From Candidatus Nitrosocosmicus sp. (lineage in GTDB: Archaea > Thermoproteota > Nitrososphaeria > Nitrososphaerales > Nitrososphaeraceae), in the NCBI GenBank assembly GCA_031177355.1, contig JAPSGR010000019.1:1-36400 (forward strand): 36,400 bases of DNA, read 5' to 3'. Numbering within the stretch: position 1 is the first letter of the stretch; each line of letters opens with the position of its first letter. The notes beneath the pieces are model-generated. The model saw only the letters and a program-made list of their open reading frames with translations, was not told the origin of the DNA and searched no databases. Shown here piece by piece: positions 33,551 to 36,400 of the stretch. A program made the translations under genes and the position numbers.

Positions 33551-33592
33551 ATCAGCCAACGGACTCTAACTTTATAGAGCATTGGCGCTGAT
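33551..33592. other. Compound stem-loop in the histidine phosphatase / npdG spacer
   Basis: ATCAGCCAA (33551-33559) pairs with TTGGCGCTGAT (33582-33592) with a 2-nt bulge. Inside, CTCTA (33564-33568) pairs with TAGAG (33575-33579). It is the only GC-richer patch in the spacer. It could be a small RNA, a protein-binding palindrome or a remnant; no known RNA was recognised. Confidence 0.3.
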
Positions 33593-34052
33593 CAAAAGTT
33601 AATCAAACTATTATTACATAGAATGAACATGACCGTTATAAGAAAAAAATTCACCTTTATAAATATAATTGTCCTACAATAATACATCAGTATAATTACG
33701 CCAAAATTAATTTTAGATAATTATAGTTACAGAGATAAAATTTCCACTATTTGTAGACAATGTTTCATATAGTTATATCTCTATGTTATCACTTGAGATT
33801 AGGTAGAAGAAACTCAATTTAAGAAAATAAACAGAAGGGTTTCAAACAGATATTGTAATCTCAATAGTCGACTGGAAGGAATATTCTCTAAAATAGAATT
33901 AAAAATCACAAATTTTATTTGATATGGAATTTGTTACCATTCCACATCTTTGGATATTAACTCATGTAAGATTTAAGAACATTCTAAATATACCAGGGAA
34001 TTGTTTCGATTTTTTTTTAAAATGTCAATGTAGATATAAGGTATGATAAGAA

Positions 34053-34075
34053 ATTGATCCTTCGTCAAGATCAAT
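34053..34075. promoter_or_regulatory. Inverted repeat upstream of npdG, possible operator
   Basis: ATTGATC (34053-34059) and GATCAAT (34069-34075) are exact inverted copies 9 nt apart, ending 61 nt before the npdG ATG. The size fits a dimeric regulator site, but no regulator is linked to it and AT-rich DNA produces such repeats by chance. Confidence 0.25.
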
Positions 34076-34136
34076 ATTTACCATTTTAGATTAAACGTGC
34101 TTTAATATATCAGGATACAATATTAAACAAGTTAAT

Positions 34137-34814
34137 ATGAAAATTGGAATTATTGGTGGAACAGGCGGAATGGGCGAAGGTTTTGCCCTACGATGGTGTA
34201 TTAATCACGACGTTATATTGGGTTCAAGAGATAAACAAAGGGCTCAAAGTGTAGCTGAAAATCACATGCAAACGATAAAGAATACAAGTTTTTCAGAAAA
34301 ATTGAATGGGAGTATCAGAGGTGACGATAATTTATCAGTAGCTAAAGATAGTGAAATATTGATTCTTTCAATCCCTTATGAGAATATTCAAAGTACTTGC
34401 AAGGATATTGAGAACATCATAAGTGACGATTGCATAGTAGTTTCTCCCATTGTGCCTATGAGCAGAAATGAAGATGGTTTTTATTACATTCCATTCGTCG
34501 ATGGAAAAAAATCAGCTGGGACGCTGGTAGCTGAAAATCTTCCGCACTGTAATAAGATTATTTCTGCATTCCATACAATTTCAGAAGTAAAGCTCAAAAA
34601 TATAGAATCATCATTGAATGCTGATACGTTTATTTGTACAAACAATAAAGATTCATTACATATTCTTAATAGTTTGATATCAGAAATAGAAGGTCTAAGA
34701 TCGATATACCTAGGACCGTTATCACTATCCTATCAAGCAGAAGTATTGACTCCTATGATCTTAAATTCATCTAAACAAAACAAATTAAAACATCCTGGTA
34801 TCAAGCTAGTGTAA
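34137..34814 (+). CDS. npdG: F420H2:NADP+ oxidoreductase (F420-dependent NADP reductase)
   Basis: A 225-aa enzyme that exchanges hydride between cofactor F420 and NADP+, linking the two pools. The NADP motif is at the very N-terminus: KIGIIGGTGGMGEGFALRW, then GSRDKQRA, which selects the 2'-phosphate. Further family marks are ILILSIPYENI, SPIVPMSRNEDG, AENLPHCNKIISAFHTISEV and a C-terminal IYLGPLSLSYQAEVLTPMIL. It matches archaeal Fno in length. It is consistent with the PPOX-type F420 enzyme at 2969-3337. It probably leads a two-gene unit with the small membrane protein 13 bp downstream. Confidence 0.9.
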   Translation: MKIGIIGGTGGMGEGFALRWCINHDVILGSRDKQRAQSVAENHMQTIKNTSFSEKLNGSIRGDDNLSVAKDSEILILSIPYENIQSTCKDIENIISDDCIVVSPIVPMSRNEDGFYYIPFVDGKKSAGTLVAENLPHCNKIISAFHTISEVKLKNIESSLNADTFICTNNKDSLHILNSLISEIEGLRSIYLGPLSLSYQAEVLTPMILNSSKQNKLKHPGIKLV

Positions 34815-34827
34815 GAAAATTTTAAAA

Positions 34828-35106
34828 ATGGATTTTGATAAAATAGACAAAAGGATAAGAGACAGGGATAGACGTAAGGAATGGATGTTCCCACTGGGAA
34901 TATTATTCATTGTTATGGCATCCATAATTTTGATTAGAAACCTCATTTTAATTTCTACCGAATTCGGAGCAGAATTTTTTGTAGATAATTTTTTTAATTC
35001 AGAGATAACAAACGAAAAATTTGCAATAGTCATGTATGGAATTGGCTTGACACTTGTTTATTTTGGAAAAAGAAAAAGGCAAGACAGTTATCGACCTAGA
35101 ACATAA
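34828..35106 (+). CDS. Small two-span membrane protein
   Basis: A 92-aa protein with a charged cytoplasmic N-terminus (DKIDKRIRDRDRRKEW), a first helix (residues about 21-42: FPLGILFIVMASIILIRN), an outside loop of about 25 residues, a second helix (about 65-80: FAIVMYGIGLTLVYFG) and a basic tail KRKRQDSYRPRT. Topology by the positive-inside rule is both ends in the cytoplasm. No family was recognised. It starts 13 nt after npdG in the same direction, probably co-transcribed, and converges on the aminotransferase gene (9 bp gap). Confidence 0.6.
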   Translation: MDFDKIDKRIRDRDRRKEWMFPLGILFIVMASIILIRNLILISTEFGAEFFVDNFFNSEITNEKFAIVMYGIGLTLVYFGKRKRQDSYRPRT

Positions 35107-35115
35107 AGAAGAAAA

Positions 35116-36300
35116 TCAACTTTTATCTTTGACAAATCTTTCGATCTTATCCATTGACTTATTCAAGATTTCTTCTCTTGGAAGATAAACAATCCTGAAA
35201 TGGCCTGTTCCCATTTTACCAAATCCTGATCCATGTACTGTTAAAACACCTGTAGAATTCAATAACTCAATTACAAATTCTAAATCATTCTTCCATTTAT
35301 TTTTAAGATCTATCCATGGGAACATATAAAATGCACCCTTTGGTTTGGTACACTCCAAGCCTTCAATTTCATTTAATCTCTTATAGACTAGGTCCCTTCT
35401 ACTCTTTAATTTTTGTACCATGATTGGTAAATGATCCTGTGGACCATTTAACGCAGCGTTTGCAGCTATTTGAACTGGAAAGTTGGACGCGATTCTAACC
35501 CGAGCGAGTTTGAAAATATTCTGTCTCAAAGGATCGAGTTGCCTTGAATTGTTATTCATGCATACGTATCCACACCTTAATCCTGTCATTAGATACGTCT
35601 TTGAAAAGCCGTTTAATAGAATAACTGGGGCATCCTTTGCCATATTACCTATCCCATTAAAATTCTCGTCAAATACTATTTCATCGTAAATTTCATCACA
35701 AATAACATAGAGATTATTTTCTGCAGCTATATCGACTATTGATTTTAAACTTTTATAGCTAAAAACTTCGCCCGTTGGATTATTAGGGTTAATAATGCAA
35801 ATGGCTTTTGAGTTTGACGAAATTTTTTTTCGTATATCATCTAAATTTGGAGTACCATCATCATAGATAGCGAATTCAGATATACTGCCTCCATAAAATT
35901 TTGCATATGAAGAATAGGGAGGATAATAGGGCCCAGGCAAAAGTACTTGGTCACCATCCTCAACGATCGAACCCATAACCATGTCTAATCCTTCAGATAC
36001 TCCATTCGTAACCAAAACATCCTCTGGGGCCAAATCAAGTCCCTTCCGCTCCTTTTCTTTTCTCACTATAGACTTTCTAAGTTCAGTCCAACCTTCAGAA
36101 TCAGTATAATAATCATTATCCTTTGCTAGTGCGTCAGCCAGAGCTCCTTTAATGTGTTCAGGAGTTTTAAAATCAAAAGCTACAGGATCGCCTATGTTTA
36201 GATACATTATTTCTTTGCCTGTTTTTTCATATTCTCTCGCATGAAGCATCACGTCTCGAATTGCATATTCGACGCGACTAATCCTATCGGATACTCTCAT
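35116..36300 (-). CDS. Class I/II PLP-dependent aminotransferase (alanine/aspartate type)
   Basis: A 394-aa fold-type I aminotransferase. The N-terminal region IMYLNIGDPVAFDFKTPEHI and DNDYYTDSEGWTELRKSIV bind substrate. NPNNPTGEVF supplies the Asn that holds PLP, and ICDEIYDEIVFD has the pyridine-N Asp. The Schiff-base Lys234 lies in NGFSKTYLMTGLRCGY, and FRIVYLP near the end holds the substrate-carboxylate Arg. The spelling is closest to archaeal alanine or aspartate aminotransferases (AlaT/AspB group); the donor cannot be fixed. Full length, stand-alone, with its promoter in the last 100 bp of the window. Confidence 0.9.
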   Translation of the reverse strand: MRVSDRISRVEYAIRDVMLHAREYEKTGKEIMYLNIGDPVAFDFKTPEHIKGALADALAKDNDYYTDSEGWTELRKSIVRKEKERKGLDLAPEDVLVTNGVSEGLDMVMGSIVEDGDQVLLPGPYYPPYSSYAKFYGGSISEFAIYDDGTPNLDDIRKKISSNSKAICIINPNNPTGEVFSYKSLKSIVDIAAENNLYVICDEIYDEIVFDENFNGIGNMAKDAPVILLNGFSKTYLMTGLRCGYVCMNNNSRQLDPLRQNIFKLARVRIASNFPVQIAANAALNGPQDHLPIMVQKLKSRRDLVYKRLNEIEGLECTKPKGAFYMFPWIDLKNKWKNDLEFVIELLNSTGVLTVHGSGFGKMGTGHFRIVYLPREEILNKSMDKIERFVKDKS

Positions 36301-36400
36301 TGACCATCTAGTTCCAATAATAACTTAAAGTGATTTGATATTTGTATTTTATTAATACTAGAAAAATATCTGATGATATGATATGAAAGTTTTTTATCAG

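Larger units (their letters stand above)
33456..34136. other. 681-bp AT-rich intergenic region with several stem-loops
   Basis: No gene is supported. It holds a TTA trinucleotide run (about 33511-33528), the structured element at 33551-33592, a TGGAAT / ATTCCA hairpin (about 33925-33943) and a 7-bp inverted repeat at 34053-34075 ahead of the F420:NADP oxidoreductase gene. Two promoters facing outward are expected here. Confidence 0.4.

Noticed and set aside
1-36400. tRNA, rRNA, CRISPR arrays and insertion sequences
   Set aside because: Looked for by eye across spacers; no T-loop plus acceptor pairing, no regularly spaced repeats and no transposase were recognised. A covariance-model scan would be more sensitive.

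Overview
The window is a low-GC, AT-rich archaeal chromosome segment that reads as an ammonia-oxidising thaumarchaeote (Nitrososphaerota). Its gene content best fits a Nitrososphaera or Nitrosocosmicus relative; that genus-level guess is inference. Supporting signs are the archaeal block radA - rpl21e - rpo4 - DUF655 - ksgA, F420-linked enzymes, many exported Asn/Ser/Thr-rich proteins, TATA boxes close to start codons, and a heme-copper oxidase operon rich in blue-copper domains. No insertion sequence, CRISPR array, rRNA or tRNA gene was recognised.

Layout. 1-3337: a partial exported CAP-domain protein, a VOC protein, a phosphosulfolactate-synthase-like barrel fused to a winged helix, a SUI1/aIF1 gene without a standard start codon, and a PPOX/F420-type flavoprotein. 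3338-8803: a long AT-rich spacer, a coiled-coil protein followed by a 33-aa CxxC ORF, a DUF985 cupin, an exported protein, a universal stress protein and a four-helix membrane protein. 8868-12093: the information-processing block on the minus strand. 12268-21966: a tetrapyrrole cluster on the plus strand in two halves, (precorrin-2 dehydrogenase)-hemA-hemB and hemL-hemC-SUMT-hemD. About 2.7 kb separates the halves and holds two exported-protein genes on the opposite strand. 22424-25349: sufD and sufB. 25527-27701: serA, a DUF167 remnant, a phosphoribosyltransferase and two tiny membrane genes. 27964-32689: a terminal oxidase operon (split subunit II, subunit I, cupredoxin, heme A synthase, membrane-anchored exported protein). 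32823-36300: histidine phosphatase, F420:NADP oxidoreductase, a small membrane protein and an aminotransferase.

How the genes work together. The hem genes take glutamyl-tRNA to uroporphyrinogen III, and then through precorrin-2 towards sirohydrochlorin. In archaea that compound feeds siroheme, cobalamin and, by the alternative route, heme. Heme A synthase then supplies the oxidase encoded a few kilobases away, and SufBD belongs to Fe-S cluster assembly. The window is thus rich in redox-cofactor supply plus one terminal oxidase.

The observations most worth checking are near-cognate start codons. aIF1 is itself a start-selection factor, yet it has no AUG, GUG or UUG in frame. hemC can only start at a codon such as AUU, behind a GGTGA Shine-Dalgarno-like site inside hemL. 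Two further genes may follow the same pattern. Next come the ComA-like/winged-helix fusion with altered active-site loops, and a CuA subunit II split in two with a type-1 copper domain fused to its C-terminus.
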